From Leucosporidium creatinivorum (Eukaryota > Basidiomycota > Microbotryomycetes > Leucosporidiales > Leucosporidiaceae): a stretch of 64,000 nt of DNA. Below, one piece after another: positions 1 through 11,261 of this stretch. The stretch lies in NCBI GenBank assembly GCA_001600635.1, contig BCKL01000012.1, positions 310,001 through 374,000 on the forward strand, in the 5' to 3' direction. The notes under the pieces are model-generated. The model had not been told where the DNA came from and did no database searches. It was given only the letters and a program-made list of their open reading frames with translations. Position numbers and translations under genes: made by a program. The stretch's first letter is position 1. Every line of letters starts with the position of its first letter.

Positions 1-458
1 CGCAGAACGTCCCTCGCCGCCTCCATCCTCGACTTGACGAGATCCAACACGCGGAGCTTCTCCATGACTTTGGTGACTTCGGAATCCTGTCCTCCTCCCG
101 AGCGCGTGCGAATGGCGTTGAGGGTGAATTGAAGGAGCAAGGCATTCTCGCGCATGAGTTGGAGGTCGAAGGTGAGCCTGGGCACCGAGCGGGAAATCTC
201 GTCGATGGTGCGGTCGACTAGGGAGGACGTGTCATGTGTAGCCAAGTCGAGTAAGGTGAGGGTTTTGGAGAGGGTCGAGTCGAGCGAGGCGAGGGATTGG
301 GACGGCGAGTCGTTGGACTGGGCGAGTAGCGAGTTGAGCCAGTCGGATTCTGTAGTGAATTGCTCGTCGTCGGTGAGGAGTGAGAGGTCCAGTGTAGGTG
401 GCGGTAATGAGGGCGGCTGGGCCAACGGCGATGTAGCCAAAGGAGTAGGGCTGCTCAT
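1..458 (-). CDS. COG7: Conserved oligomeric Golgi complex subunit 7, N-terminal part (cut by window edge)
   Basis: Read on the minus strand from an ATG at 458, the frame stays open to the window edge, giving about 152 residues. A proline-rich start is followed by an acidic stretch (SLLTDDEQF) and helical, coiled-coil-prone sequence ending in a segment like VLDLVKSRMEAARDVL. That resembles the conserved N-terminal helix of COG7 (VEIDQVKSRMQ... in animals). COG7 is a lobe B subunit of the COG tether, which captures retrograde vesicles at the Golgi and keeps glycosyltransferases in place. The gene diverges from the Hrp1-like gene. The rest lies outside the window, so the call rests on the N-terminal motif alone. 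Confidence 0.75.
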   Translation of the reverse strand, partial: MSSPTPLATSPLAQPPSLPPPTLDLSLLTDDEQFTTESDWLNSLLAQSNDSPSQSLASLDSTLSKTLTLLDLATHDTSSLVDRTIDEISRSVPRLTFDLQLMRENALLLQFTLNAIRTRSGGGQDSEVTKVMEKLRVLDLVKSRMEAARDVL

Positions 459-464
459 CGTCGG

Positions 465-523
465 CTGTTGGAGCGAGACGCGTGTTAGCTGAGGTCTGGC
501 TCAGAGAAGAGTGAGCTACTTAC
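465..523 (-). other. Probable 5'-UTR intron of COG7
   Basis: On the minus strand a GTAAGT donor (518-523) and a CAACAG acceptor (465-470) bracket 59 nt containing a CTAAC branch-like site. The acceptor lies 7 nt upstream of the COG7 ATG. Inferred from splice signals only. Confidence 0.5.
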
Positions 524-819
524 GGTGTAGTGGAGCGGTCCAGCTCGACCGAAATCACTAGTAATCCTCTGACAAGTCCTTTCGAAGGCGAGCGCCGAGA
601 TCGAAAGCCGAGCAAGTAGAGACGAGTAGGAGGGAGAGCTAGAGAGGCGTCGACCAAGGTTAGCTTCTTACTGCTCGCTGCTCGTCTCGACTTTCAACTT
701 TCGACTCGTTACCAGCAACGTAGTACAGCCGTACCGACCGACCTACAACCCTACATCTTCCAGCACCTCCCCTTCGAACCACTCGCCTTCTCTTCTCCCG
801 CTCCAACCAACCGCCCAAG
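524..819. promoter_or_regulatory. Shared divergent promoter region, COG7 / HRP1
   Basis: About 300 bp without a credible gene separates two genes transcribed away from each other. Its right half is pyrimidine-rich on the plus strand just before the HRP1 ATG, as is common in fungal 5' leaders. No specific binding site was recognised. Confidence 0.4.
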
Positions 820-3216
820 ATGAGCGCCGTCAAGCCCGAGGACGGCTACGACGACCTGTACGGAGATCTTTACGGCGACAACGACGAGGAGGTCCTCGCC
901 GCCACTTCTACCACCCCCGTCGTCCCTTCCGCCGCCTCTGCCAGCACCAGCGGTCTCCCTGCCGTTCCTTCGGCCGCCGTCAAGCAGGAGGACGTTACCA
1001 TGGCCAACATGGCGCCCGTCCAGCAACAGCAGCAGCAGCAGGGACAACAGGGAGGACCTGCTCCCCTGCACTTTGATGCCAACTATGCGCAGAGGGCTGG
1101 CGACCGGCCGCTCAACGTCAGGCCGTCCGATATGCCTGATGAAGGGTAGGTTGACAGCTTCTTTTTTTCGCTGGGAGCTCAGTTCTCGATCTTCTGGCTC
1201 GCTTTTGAAGTGGGAGCGATGGGAAGGCAGCTCGGAGCAGCAGCGGCGAGATGACCAGCGCGCGCGTCGTGGCTTGGGAAGGCGGGAGCCATTTTTGAGG
1301 GTGCGAGGGGCAAAGAGGGGATCGGGGAGCACTACAGCATCGAGCGATTGAACACTAGCCCTACTAGCCAACACCGAGCAGCCCTTGCGCCACATCCGAG
1401 TTGAGCAGTTCCCCTTCGCTTTTCCTTACTTCTCAGCTATCTCTCCTTACTATCAAGCTTTAACCCGTGCTGTAGAGCTGCTAGCTGATCATCAATCTAA
1501 CCCATCTCTGTCTCCCATCCTCCTCCTCGTCCCCTCTGCGATTGACCCTCGTCTCCGATCCTTCCCTTCGCTCGGCGCTCGTTCGCTCACCCTTCTCAGC
1601 AAGATGTTCATCGGCGGTCTCAACTGGGACACGACCGACGGTGCGTGCTCCTCTTCCTCCCTGCCTCTTCTCCTCGCCCTCGTCGCTGATCTTCCTCGTC
1701 GCCAACCAGAATCCCTCAAGACCTACTTCTCCCAGTTCGGCAAGATCACCCACTCGACCATCATGCGCGACGCCGAGACGGGTCGCTCGAGGGGATTCGC
1801 TTTCCTTACGTTCGAGGACTCGACCGGTGTTAGTAGGGTGTTGGAGAAGGAGCACTTCCTCGACGGAAAGACGGTGAGTTGGCTTCGGCGCTAGCTTGCT
1901 GCTCGGGCGCGAGGCGGTAATAAAGGCGGTCGCTGACTCTCTCTGCCTCTCTTGCCCCTCCTCACCTCCACCGACACTCCAGATCGACCCCAAGCGCGCC
2001 GTCCCCCGTTCCGAAGCCCAAAAATCCGACAAGCTCTTCGTGCGCGCCATTCCCCAAACCTGCACTCCCGACTCTTTCAAAGCCTTCTGGGCGCCCTTTG
2101 GCACTGTGACGGACGCGACATTGATGATGGATAAGGAGACGGGGAGGCATAGGGGATTTGGATTCGTCAATTACGCGCAGGGCGAGGCGGTCGAGAAGGT
2201 GCTGAGTGCGGGACCGCATTATATGGATGGGCAGTTGGTGCGTTGAAGCTTTCTCTTCGGATTAGACTCGCTATAGGGAGACGAGCTGACCTTGTCTCGC
2301 CCACGACCGAACAGCTCGAAGTCAAGCGCGCCCAAGCCAAAGGAGAAGCCCGTCGTCCCGACTACGGCATCAACACGAACCAGCACAACCCTCACGGCGG
2401 CGGCGGCGGCGGCGGCGGGCACTACGCTCCCGCACCGGCGATGAACCCCGCCATGAACCCGATGGGCGGAATGGGAATGGGAGGAGCGCCAGGAGCAGGA
2501 GGGTTCGACCCCGTCGCCATGTCCAAGTTCTTCACCCAGATGGGCTGGGGCGCTTGGAACCCGATGATGATGGGTGGGATGATGGGTGGGATGCCAGGGA
2601 TGGGAGGGGGCATGCCCGGTATGGGAGGAGGGATGGGGCAGATGGGAGGGATGGGAGGGTTTGGCATGCCGGGAATGATGGGTATGGGTGGGATGGGAGG
2701 GATGGGAGGTTTTGGTGGAGCGCAGCAAGGAGCGGGAGCGGGAGCGGGAGTAGGTGCTGAGGGTGGAGGAGCGGCCGAGGGAAGCGTTTCGCCGAATGCG
2801 GGACAGCAGAGTCAGTGGACGGCGCCGATGGCGCAGCCTATGCGAGGTGGAAGAGGTGGAGGAAGGGGTGGACGGGGTGGTCATTTCAACCCTCCTGTAC
2901 GTCTCGCTTTCCTCGATTCTGGAGCGCCGAGCTGACCTTGCTTCGCTCTCCTCCTTCTCCCTTCTCTCTTCGCTCTCACTCGACATCTACCGCCTCATCA
3001 CACAGACTGGACCTGCCGCGATGCGTGGACCCGGTGGTGGAGCATCCCCCGATGGCGGTGCCAGCGGATCAGGAGGAGGATCCGGAGCTGGTCCGCAGAG
3101 GACGAGGGGAGGAGGAGCGGGCTACCACGTTCGTCTTCTCTCTTCTCTCTTCTCTCTCGCTTGTGAAAGCGAAGAAGCTGATCTCCTCCTCACGCTCGCA
3201 GCCTTACTCTCGTTAA
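820..3216 (+). CDS. HRP1: Hrp1/Nab4-type RNA-binding protein (cleavage factor IB), two RRMs
   Basis: Seven exons (820-1145, 1600-1640, 1710-1873, 1983-2237, 2315-2896, 3006-3128, 3202-3216) join in frame to 501 residues. A Gln-rich N-terminus is followed by RRM1, opening GKMFIGGLNWDTTDESLK (RNP2) with RNP1 RGFAFLTF. The linker IDPKRAVPRSEAQKSDK is diagnostic of Hrp1. RRM2 opens KLFVRAIP with RNP1 RGFGFVNY. The tail is Gly/Met-rich, then RGG repeats, then a tiny last exon encoding PYSR. Hrp1 binds AU-rich efficiency elements of pre-mRNA in 3'-end cleavage and polyadenylation, and shuttles between nucleus and cytoplasm. RRM2 has FVRAIP where FVGGI is usual. Intron 1 is 454 nt, far longer than its neighbours, a place where such proteins often regulate their own mRNA (inference). 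Confidence 0.9.
2397..2740 (+). repeat. Coding minisatellite-like tract: Gly run, then Met/Gly repeats
   Basis: A (GGC)n run encoding eight glycines (about 2398-2418) is followed by degenerate GGNATGGGNGGN units encoding MGGMGGM-type sequence within HRP1 exon 5. It is part of the low-complexity, prion-like tail. Such tracts usually vary in length between strains (inference). Confidence 0.7.
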
Positions 3217-3472
3217 TCCCACCTTGACCGACCAACCACTTGCTTTCTCGGCTCTCCCCCTCGCTCGCTTGTCTAGCCTCGCTTCCTCTGATCCTCGATG
3301 TAAACGAAACATACACCATTGTCCTAGTGCCAGTACGATAAATTAGGCAGGTCGCGTCGCGAGAGAAAGCGAAGACGAGAGCGCGGCTCGGCGAGGGAAG
3401 GGGAAGGAAGAATCTAGACCGAACGATGGGGGTGCTATACAAGAAAAGTGTCCTCTACTCCACCGCTCCACT

Positions 3473-6182
3473 CTACTGATCTCTGAACGGATCCTCCGTT
3501 TCCGGATCGGCATTAATCACCCTCAATGGCGTATGAGGCCTCAACACACTGGGCACGGTCGATCTCCTACTCTGCTCCGACGCCCGGCTCGTTGCTCGAC
3601 TCGTCGCTGCTCCTCCAACGACTGCTCGCACAGAGCCGGGAGTGGAGGACCGGGAAGGGACTTGGACCATCTCCCCTGCTCCGCTGCCCATGAACAGCTC
3701 GCCGCCGGCCGAGGTGGAGGAAGGCTTGACGAAGTCCAGCCATCCGGGACGAGGGCTGTCGCTCGTCAACGCTACTCCGAACTCCTGCTGCTGAGCCGGA
3801 GGGGTCGCCTCGCCATAGGCATCCTTCTCGTCCTCGGGTTCGGCTTTGGCGATGGAAGGAGTGGGGGTGTTTGAGCGAAGGGAACGACGAGCGGCGAGTG
3901 TGGGTGGTTTGGCGGTGTAGGTATCCGACGACCGAGAGGAGGACGTGGAAGAGCGAGTGACGGTACGGGTGAGGGCGGCGAGGTAGGGGATTGAAGCTAC
4001 GGAGGCGAGGGAGGGGGAGGCGCCGTCCTGCTGCTGCTGCCGGGGGTGCTGAGGGGTGGGGCGAAGTTGACCGATTTCGTCGACCTGGTGCGCGTCTGAA
4101 AAGGGATCTTGCGCCTGTCCCATCATCGCTCCTCCTCCATGGCCGAGGGAAGAGGGAAGGTGATCCAACCCCTCACTCTCGGCGACGCTCCTCCTCGCGC
4201 TAACCGTGCTCCCCAGACTCAACATCCTACTCTTACTCGGCCGAGTATACAGCAGTGTGCTGACGAACGGCGCAGTGAAAGTCGCCGGCGCATCCGGCTC
4301 GGGGTGCTCCTTCCTCTTGCGAGAGTTGCGGCGGCGGATGAAGAGCGCTGCGAGCCCGACGACGGCGACGAGGGCGACGAGGGAGGAGACGGAGGCGGCG
4401 ATGGTGCGTTGCTTCTTGGTGGCGGCTTCGGAGGCGGCGGCGAGGGATTGGGAGGTGAGGGTGGAGGAGGCGCTCGGTGCGGAGGAGGAACGAGACGAGG
4501 AGCGTCGAGTGGAGGAGGAAGACGGTTGGCGGGGAGTGGTGCTGGCCGTCGATGCTGGGGCTTGGTAGCTCATTGTCTCCGCCTCCGAGGCGTAGACCAT
4601 GTTCCCCGAGCTGTCGATGGTGGCCTTCGGGTTGACGACGACGGCGTGGACGACTGGCGCCGAAGCCGACACTGTGTGGTCCTCCTCCTTCGGCGAGGAC
4701 GACTCGACCTCCCACTCCTGCGTCCAAGTATAAGTCCCATCCGTCTCATCGAAGCTCAAAAAGAAGAGCTGATCACTCGGTTCTCCCACCTCCGTATCCA
4801 TCCCGAAAGCAACGACAATCACTCCTTCTTCCGTCAGCGTCGCGGTATGCCACGCCCTCGCCGGCGCGTTGAGGGAATGAGTAGAGATAGAGAGTGTACT
4901 CCATGTCCAGGATTCGGTGAGGTCGGCGGAGGGGGAGAGAAGGTGCAAGTCGGAGAGAGGGGAGTGAGTGGAGGAGAGGCCGCCGTGCAGGAGGAGTTGG
5001 TCGGAGCCGAGGGAGAGGAGGATGTGCCCCATGCGGGGGGAGGGAATGTCGCCTGTTGCGGGCTGTATGACGGCCGCCGAGGTCAGTTATCGGCGCGAGA
5101 GAGAGAAAGAGAGGCAGAGAACGGACCTGAGCAGTCCAACTCCTTGAATCGACATCAAACACCAACACGCTGGTCATCTCGACCAACACACCACTCGCCG
5201 TCTGTCCCCCAACCACCGCCACGCTCCCTTCATCCTCCAAGACCACTGCCGTCGCATCGCTCACGGGCGGCTCCCATCCACTCCCCGCTCCCGCTGGTGC
5301 CGTCCATCCAAAGATTTCAACCTCCCCCGTCGCGGTATTATAGCGATCAATCCCTCTATACCCAATCACTCCCTCTGAGCACGTAACTCCATCTGCAATC
5401 CCTCCAAAGACGAACAAGTCGATCCCCGAGGTGGTGGAGTTGACGAGAGAGACGACAGCGGATTGACGACGTCGTGGAGGGGCTCTTGGGGAGAGCGTAG
5501 GGGACGACCAAGTCCCATCGGAGCCGAGGACGTAGGCTACGGGATTGGTCGAGCAGTCCTGAGTGACGCCGCCGAGGAGCCAGGTTCGGTCTTGGGCGTC
5601 GAGGGCTGCGCTTGCCCAAGCGTGAGCGGGGAGGGTCGTCGAGTCGATGGGAGAGGGGTTATCAGGGATTGAGGATGTAGGTCGATCGCCCCAGAGGAAG
5701 GAGGATTGGAGGTTGAATTCGAGGACAGAGGGGGTGAGCTGAGTCCCTTCAGAGCCGACTTGTCCGCCGATGAACAGGATTTTGGAGGCTGTTGGAAGGT
5801 AGATGGCCGAGTGGCCGTAGCGGGCTACTGTGGAGGATGAGGTGTCGTTGACGGTGACGCCGGAGGAGGAGGAGTTGGCTGAAGTGGAAAGGGTGGGAGC
5901 TGTAGCCGAGTAGGAGCGAGGTGCTCTGATTGCGTTGAGAGGGGAGGAGAGGAACGAGGCTGTAGCTGTTGCTGGCAGTGTCGTAGCGAGGACGAGGGCG
6001 GCCAGTAGGCGTTGCTTCGAGTTGAGCGATCCTGCTCTGGTTGCTGTAGGAGAGCGCGATGGGGCTGTAGTCGAGCCCATCTCTGCTGTAGCCGAGTAGC
6101 TCGAGCTGCACCTGCTAAGCTGTAAGACGAGAGGCGACGACGAGAGAGCGAAGGAGCAAGAGGCAAAGAGAGGGCGAATCAC
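3473..6182 (-). CDS. Kelch-repeat protein with one C-terminal transmembrane segment
   Basis: Two exons (6182-5127 and 5062-3473) with a 64-nt intron join in frame to about 881 residues. The acceptor after CATACAG preserves the PATGDIPSPRMGH reading. The N-terminal half has about six kelch-like blades ending in hydrophobic-GG (ILFIGGQ, TWLLGG, DLFVFGG, VAVVGGQ, LLLHGG). After a Ser-rich stretch comes one membrane helix (VSSLVALVAVVGLAALF) followed by RRRNSRKRK, suggesting an extracytoplasmic propeller and a long cytoplasmic Ser/Pro-rich tail. A second ATG at 6080 gives MGSTT and places a signal-like hydrophobic stretch (LLAALVLATTLPATATA) nearer the N-terminus, so it may be the true start. Specific role unknown; comparable ascomycete proteins are also mostly uncharacterised. 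Confidence 0.85.
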
Positions 6183-6539
6183 TCAACTCCTCGAGCCAAA
6201 CTCTCGGCGCCGCCCCCGCTAATGCTGCGCGATCGCCTTTCCTCGTAATTCTATGACCGAATTCACTTCCAGTAGAATGCGCTGCCGGACTCGGATCTGT
6301 AGCTAATACTCATCCTCCTCGCTCGGCTGGCAAACCTTCCGCCGAGAGAATGGGAAACCGGCCTTTAAACGGGGGGCTTGCTGTACTGGAGCCGCCAAAG
6401 TATGTCGTAGCTTACTGAGATACCGCCGCTACAATTGTCGCTCAAACCCGAACCCGTTCGCAGCCGTTCGCCGACCTCAACTTCCTTGCGAAGGCCCGCC
6501 GAACCTCTTTCCTTTCGACCGCTCGCCGCTTCGCCCAAG
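6183..6539. promoter_or_regulatory. Divergent intergenic region, kelch gene / USP-like-Tsr4 gene
   Basis: About 357 bp between two divergent starts. No gene was found. An upstream open stretch in the frame of the plus-strand gene begins only with TTG at 6435 and is probably leader. No known motif recognised. Confidence 0.4.
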
Positions 6540-9500
6540 ATGATGACGGCAGATCGACATGGCGACGACGTACAGCAGCTGATAGGACTCGGAATGGAGT
6601 ACGATCAAGCAGAGCGAGCACTCAAGGTAAGCTTCTACAGCCCTACAACTCCAGCCTCAGAGCTTGCGTCTCTGCTCGAGCTGAACGTCTCACCTCGGCG
6701 TTATAGCGGTGGCCCGACGTCAACACAGCAGCGATCAACTTCTTCGAAGGCAACTTGGATCTGCCAGACTTGACTACAGACGATGAGCCGCCCCCATTGA
6801 TTGCCATCGACGAACCGCCCGCCTACGACCACTTTGGCCCTCAAAACTACGTCGAAACTCGCATTAATACCACGCCTACACCGAGTAAAGAGGTGGCTCT
6901 TTGGGGTGGGTCATAGCCCTCTTAGCTTGCTACAGCTCTTGTCACTGACCAGCTCTTGCTTTCGCGCGCACAGCTCCTCCCTCGGGCGCTCCTCCTCCTT
7001 CCTCCAACCCGGGCGGAGTCATCGACCTCACAGGCGACAACGACGACAAAGGCAAAGATGACCTCGCGCGAGCACTCAAGTTGTCCACCGAGACGGAGGC
7101 GGACGACTTTGACAAGGCGCTGGCGATGAGCATGAGTGATTTGAACCGGGGTGATGCGGCTGGCGGTGGAGAAGGAGTAGAAGGGATTCCTGCTGAGCAG
7201 CGTGCTCGAGTCGACAACGAGTGAGTCCCTCTCGTTTTCTCCCCAGCTCGGCGCGCTCGGCTCATTCGCGTTTCTCCCCTCCCCCTCCCTCCTTCGCTCG
7301 GAGCAGACCCGTCATCCTCCGTTCCCTCTCCCCGCTCCTCACCCTCCTAGCCTCCTACCTCCAATGCCTCTTCGCCCTCCCCACTTGGCGCAAAGCCATC
7401 CTCGAATATCGCCCAACCCAATCCGACTTCGGTTCGAGGCGCTCTTTCGAGGGCTTGTGGAGAGGCGATGAGGGAGAGAGGTTGCAGAGCAGTAAGGTTG
7501 GGATGGATGATGAGAGCTGGGGTGAGTCTTTGCCTTCCAGGGGAGCAAGAGGTGAGAGCTGACCGAGGTGGATTGAACCGAACAGGCATGATCGCCCTTC
7601 AACGGCTCTTTGCGCTCATGATCCACACCCGCCGTTCCTTCCTCCACGTCGAGGAGATCGTCAAGAACTTGCCCGACATCGACGATATCGGCCGGCCGGG
7701 CAACTTTGCCGTCTACGCTCTTTCAGGTGAGAATCGGCTCGGCTCTCTTCACCGATATCGCTGGCTGATGCTTGTATACGCACAGCTCTTCACAACGAGT
7801 TGGTCGAGAGGTTCAGGAAAGCCGAGTTGGCGCAGATCGTCAATGCGGAGGGCCTCAGCGCCGAGGATATCCAGAAGAAGCAGAAGGCCGCCGAGGCGTG
7901 AGTGCCGTGCTTCTCCTCTACGAGACGAGGTCAAGCTGACCCCCCGACGCTGCCGTCGAACAGCCGCTTTTCCTACCATGGTCGCCGAGTCGAGAACAAC
8001 GACTACATCAGCATCCTCCCTCCCGTTCCAGCCAGCGAGGACAGCGATCATGTCGCTGTTCGTCCCCCGCTCTCCTTCTCTTCGCCCTCCACTGACCTAA
8101 CTCGTACTGCTCAACAGGTCACCGAGCTCTCCATCCCCTTCTCCTCCTCTTCCCCTCAAAACCTTTACACCGCCCTCGACTCTCAATTCGTCCTCTCCCC
8201 CTCCTCCTCCTCCTCCCCCTCCGGCGCCCTCGCGCTCCTCACCACTCTCCCTCAAACTCTCCTCTTCAACCTCACCCGCAAAGCCGCTGAAGTGACCAAT
8301 CTCGATTCCTTCGGCTCGGCGGAGGGGGGGAAGAAGGAGCCTTTTGGTGTGTTGGAAGAGGTTTGGTTGGATAGGTATTGGGTGGGGAATCGGGTGAGGA
8401 TTAGTGAGGGACGGAAAAAGGTCAGCGAGCTGGAAGGGGAGTTGGAGGGGGTGAGGGAGAAGAGGGGCAAGCTGGCGGTCACGAAGGTGGGTTCTCTCGT
8501 CCTCCCCTCTCGCTCGAAATACGAGGCGGCCGCTGATCGTGTGCTGTGCTGGTGTGAGCAGGACGGCAAGGATGGCATCGACCTTATCAGGCAGACGGTC
8601 GGGTACTTTGAGCAGGCTAGCTCGGAGGAGGGGGAGAGGAAGGAGAGGCAGGGGAAGCTGGCGGTGGAGTATAGGGCGGTATTGGAGGAGATGGAGCGTA
8701 AGGTGGCTGGTACGTCGCTCTCTTCTCCTCTCCTCTCGCCGAACCGAGCTGACCCCTCGACCGCTGAGCAGAGTACGACGCCTCGATCCACTCGCTGCAG
8801 AAGGAAATTGATCAGGTCTTTGATGGCGAGGAGATGAGGAGGCAAGGTCCTTACAAGCTCTGCGCCATCCTCATGCGCAACGGCCTGAACGGACGAGGGA
8901 GCAGTTGGTCCGTCGTCAAGGATGTGGAGGGGAGGTGGTGGAAGATCTCCGAGTTGGAGAAGGTGGAGGTGAGTTGCTCGAGCGATCTTCCGCGAGGAGT
9001 GGGAGCTGATCGCGCGTGTTGTGGGGGACAGGTCAAGCTGGAGGATGCGCTCAAGGATACGAGTGGCATCCACATGAATGCGGGAGCGACGATGCTCTTC
9101 TACCAGCGCTCGGACGCGGATCTCGAGCTCGCCGAGACGCCTTTGCTACTCCAGGTTCGTCTCTCGCTCTTCTCCCTTACCCCCACTAAACCTCCCCCAT
9201 CTGCGCACAGGACCTCGCCCTCGAAGACAACCACTCCTTCGCCGCCGAGCTTCCCCTCTCCATCACCGACTCATGGGACCTCCCTCCCCTCCGCCCTCGC
9301 TCGCGCTCTCCTTCCCCCACCACCGACTCCCGCTCCCGCTCCGTTACGATGGAAGCAGTCGACGAGATCCTCGCTTTCCCCGACGATGCGAGGTACTCCC
9401 CTCCTGCTGTCGATGTGATGATCCCGGCGGATACGAAGGAGGACGCGAGGATGGAGTCGCCCGCGCCTGAGAAGAGGGTGGAGGAGGTGGGAGGAGGAAG

Positions 9501-10931
9501 CAAGATGGCGGTGGATGGGGAGGTGGAGCACGTGGAGAATGTGGTGTCGGGTACAGTGGACGAGGATGAGGAGACTATGAGGCTGCGAGGTGGTGCGGCC
9601 GACGGGGTTGAGGAGGAAGAGGATGAGGAGGGGAGCGAGTACGATGAGGAAGAGTATGATGAGGATGAGGTCGAGCTGGGGTGCTTGGAGCCTATGCCGG
9701 AGAGCTGGGATGTGGACTTCGCGGTGGGAAAGGTGGGAGGGTTGCCGGTCTACCTCGATCCGACCTCGCCGCTTTCGCCGAAGGACGTCGAGTGTGGAGT
9801 TTGCGGTGGGACGATGTCGCTGCTGCTACAGGTGAGCATGCTTGCTCCGTCTCCCTCGTTGGATCTCGCTGACTCGCACCTCGCAACAGGTCAACTCGCC
9901 CGACGACCAACGAGCCCACGCCGCCGCTCGGGCGCTCTACGTCTACGCCTGCAGGAGCAAGGACTGCTTCACCAAGGACTCGAAGAAGGCGGCCAAGCTC
10001 CTTCGCGTGCAGATGCCCAGTCCCAACGCCTTCTTCCCTCACACTGAGGAGACTCAGGCGAAGCGGAAAGCTCTCGGTGAGTCGTTACTTGTTAAGCTTC
10101 GCCGTCGTCGAGTCGCTGACAAATCTTTGTTTACTACAGAGGACGCCCTTGCGCCAACACTCGGATTTTCGGGACCTCCATCATCGTCGTCGGTCAAGCC
10201 GTGGCCCGAGTGGGACATCGCTTGCGAGTCGGAGCCTTACGAGGAGTCTTACCTTCCTGGTGGGCTCTCACTCTCACTCTCTTCTTTCCACACGTTGGCT
10301 AAAGCTGCTCTCCTACAGATCCCATCGACAAGACTACCGAGGATGGCGCCAACGGAGAGGATGCCGCCGAGCCCGATACTCGGACGGGCGTCGATACTGC
10401 CTTCTTGGCTTTCCAGGATCGGTGAGTCGACCTGTCATTCGTCACTAGGCCCTCGCCAACCACTGACACTGTCTCGCAGGATCGAGCGAGTGCCCGAACA
10501 GGTCCTTCGGTGCGTGATTGCTCTCGACCTCGTCCTCGGCGATGCGCTGACCTCTCCTCTCGCTCAGATTTTACCGGCTACCAGGCGTCGAGGACCCTCA
10601 ACCGCTCTGGGCCAACAACAAGAAGATCGACGCCAGCGTCATCCCTCCTTGTTCCCTCTGCGGTGGGCCTCGTCAGATCGAGTTCCAGGTTCGGCTCGCG
10701 CTTCCTCCCTCCTCTCCCACTCGCTAATCCTCTCTCATCGAACCGAAACAGGTCGTCTCCACCATCCTCAACTTCCTCAAAGACGACTTCTCCTTCGACT
10801 CTCTACTCGCTTACACCTGCGTCGAGAACTGCCCCATTCCAGCGCGCGAGGAGGGCAAGACGGGATGGGTCGAGGAGTGTTTGGTGGAGGATTTGTTTGA
10901 TGAGGCGGGTGTACACTTTGGTCAGGGTTAA
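6540..10931 (+). CDS. Degenerate USP25/28-like ubiquitin hydrolase domain fused to Tsr4/PDCD2
   Basis: Eighteen exons join in frame from ATG 6540 to TAA 10931, about 1097 residues. Order: UBA-like region (VQQLIGLGMEYDQAERALK); two UIM-like helices (DDLARALKLS, FDKALAMSMSD); a USP-type domain resembling USP25/28 (VTELSIPF, QNLYTALDSQF, WWKISELE, ATMLFYQR) over about residues 178-640; a Pro/Ser/acidic linker; then Tsr4/PDCD2 (LGCLEPMPESWDVDF, GGLPVYLDP, CGVCGGTMSLLLQ, PPCSLCGGPRQIEFQ, YTCVENCPIP). Exon 12 (9211-9831) is one open exon of 621 nt carrying both the USP tail and the start of Tsr4, with no stop between them. The catalytic Cys box reads LTLLASYLQCLF and the His box GRGSSWSVV, so the hydrolase looks inactive. 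Tsr4 chaperones ribosomal protein uS5. Two genes sharing the exon through internal initiation remains possible. Confidence 0.8.
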
Positions 10932-11261
10932 TCGAATCGAGCTCTTACGCTGCCTGTTTATGGGAGCGAGGCGATGTGAGCGGCAGAGCCGAGGACGGGA
11001 GAATCGCTTGTACACTCTTCGGGTTCAGTGCGGCTTCGGGTTAGCTGCTCGTTAACTATGTCGCCACTCAGCTTCCCTGTCCTATTTGTCTTCATCAAGT
11101 CCGATCTTGAGCCTTGACCCTTGAGATGAGGCGAGCCCGACTCTTGACTTCCGACCATATCGAGCTTTCCGCGCTTCTCTTCACCTCGTCAGGTAAGCCC
11201 CTCAGAGCAGCAGTGCAGAGAGTAGTGCATCTCACACAATCCACCTCAACAGAGCCCCGCC
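10932..11261 (+). promoter_or_regulatory. Upstream region of the 11262 gene with a probable 5'-UTR intron
   Basis: 330 bp. A GTAAGC donor at 11193 and a CTCAACAG acceptor ending at 11252 mark a likely 60-nt leader intron ending 9 nt before the ATG. The first part is the 3' flank of the Tsr4 fusion gene. Nothing else recognised. Confidence 0.45.

Noticed and set aside
751-1395. 214-codon minus-strand frame opposite HRP1 exon 1
   Set aside because: Antisense shadow of the HRP1 coding and intron region with low-complexity translation. The plus strand has the conserved Hrp1 reading.
6435-6539. In-frame upstream extension of the USP-like/Tsr4 gene
   Set aside because: It begins only at TTG. The first ATG is 6540 in good context and leads straight into the UBA-like domain.
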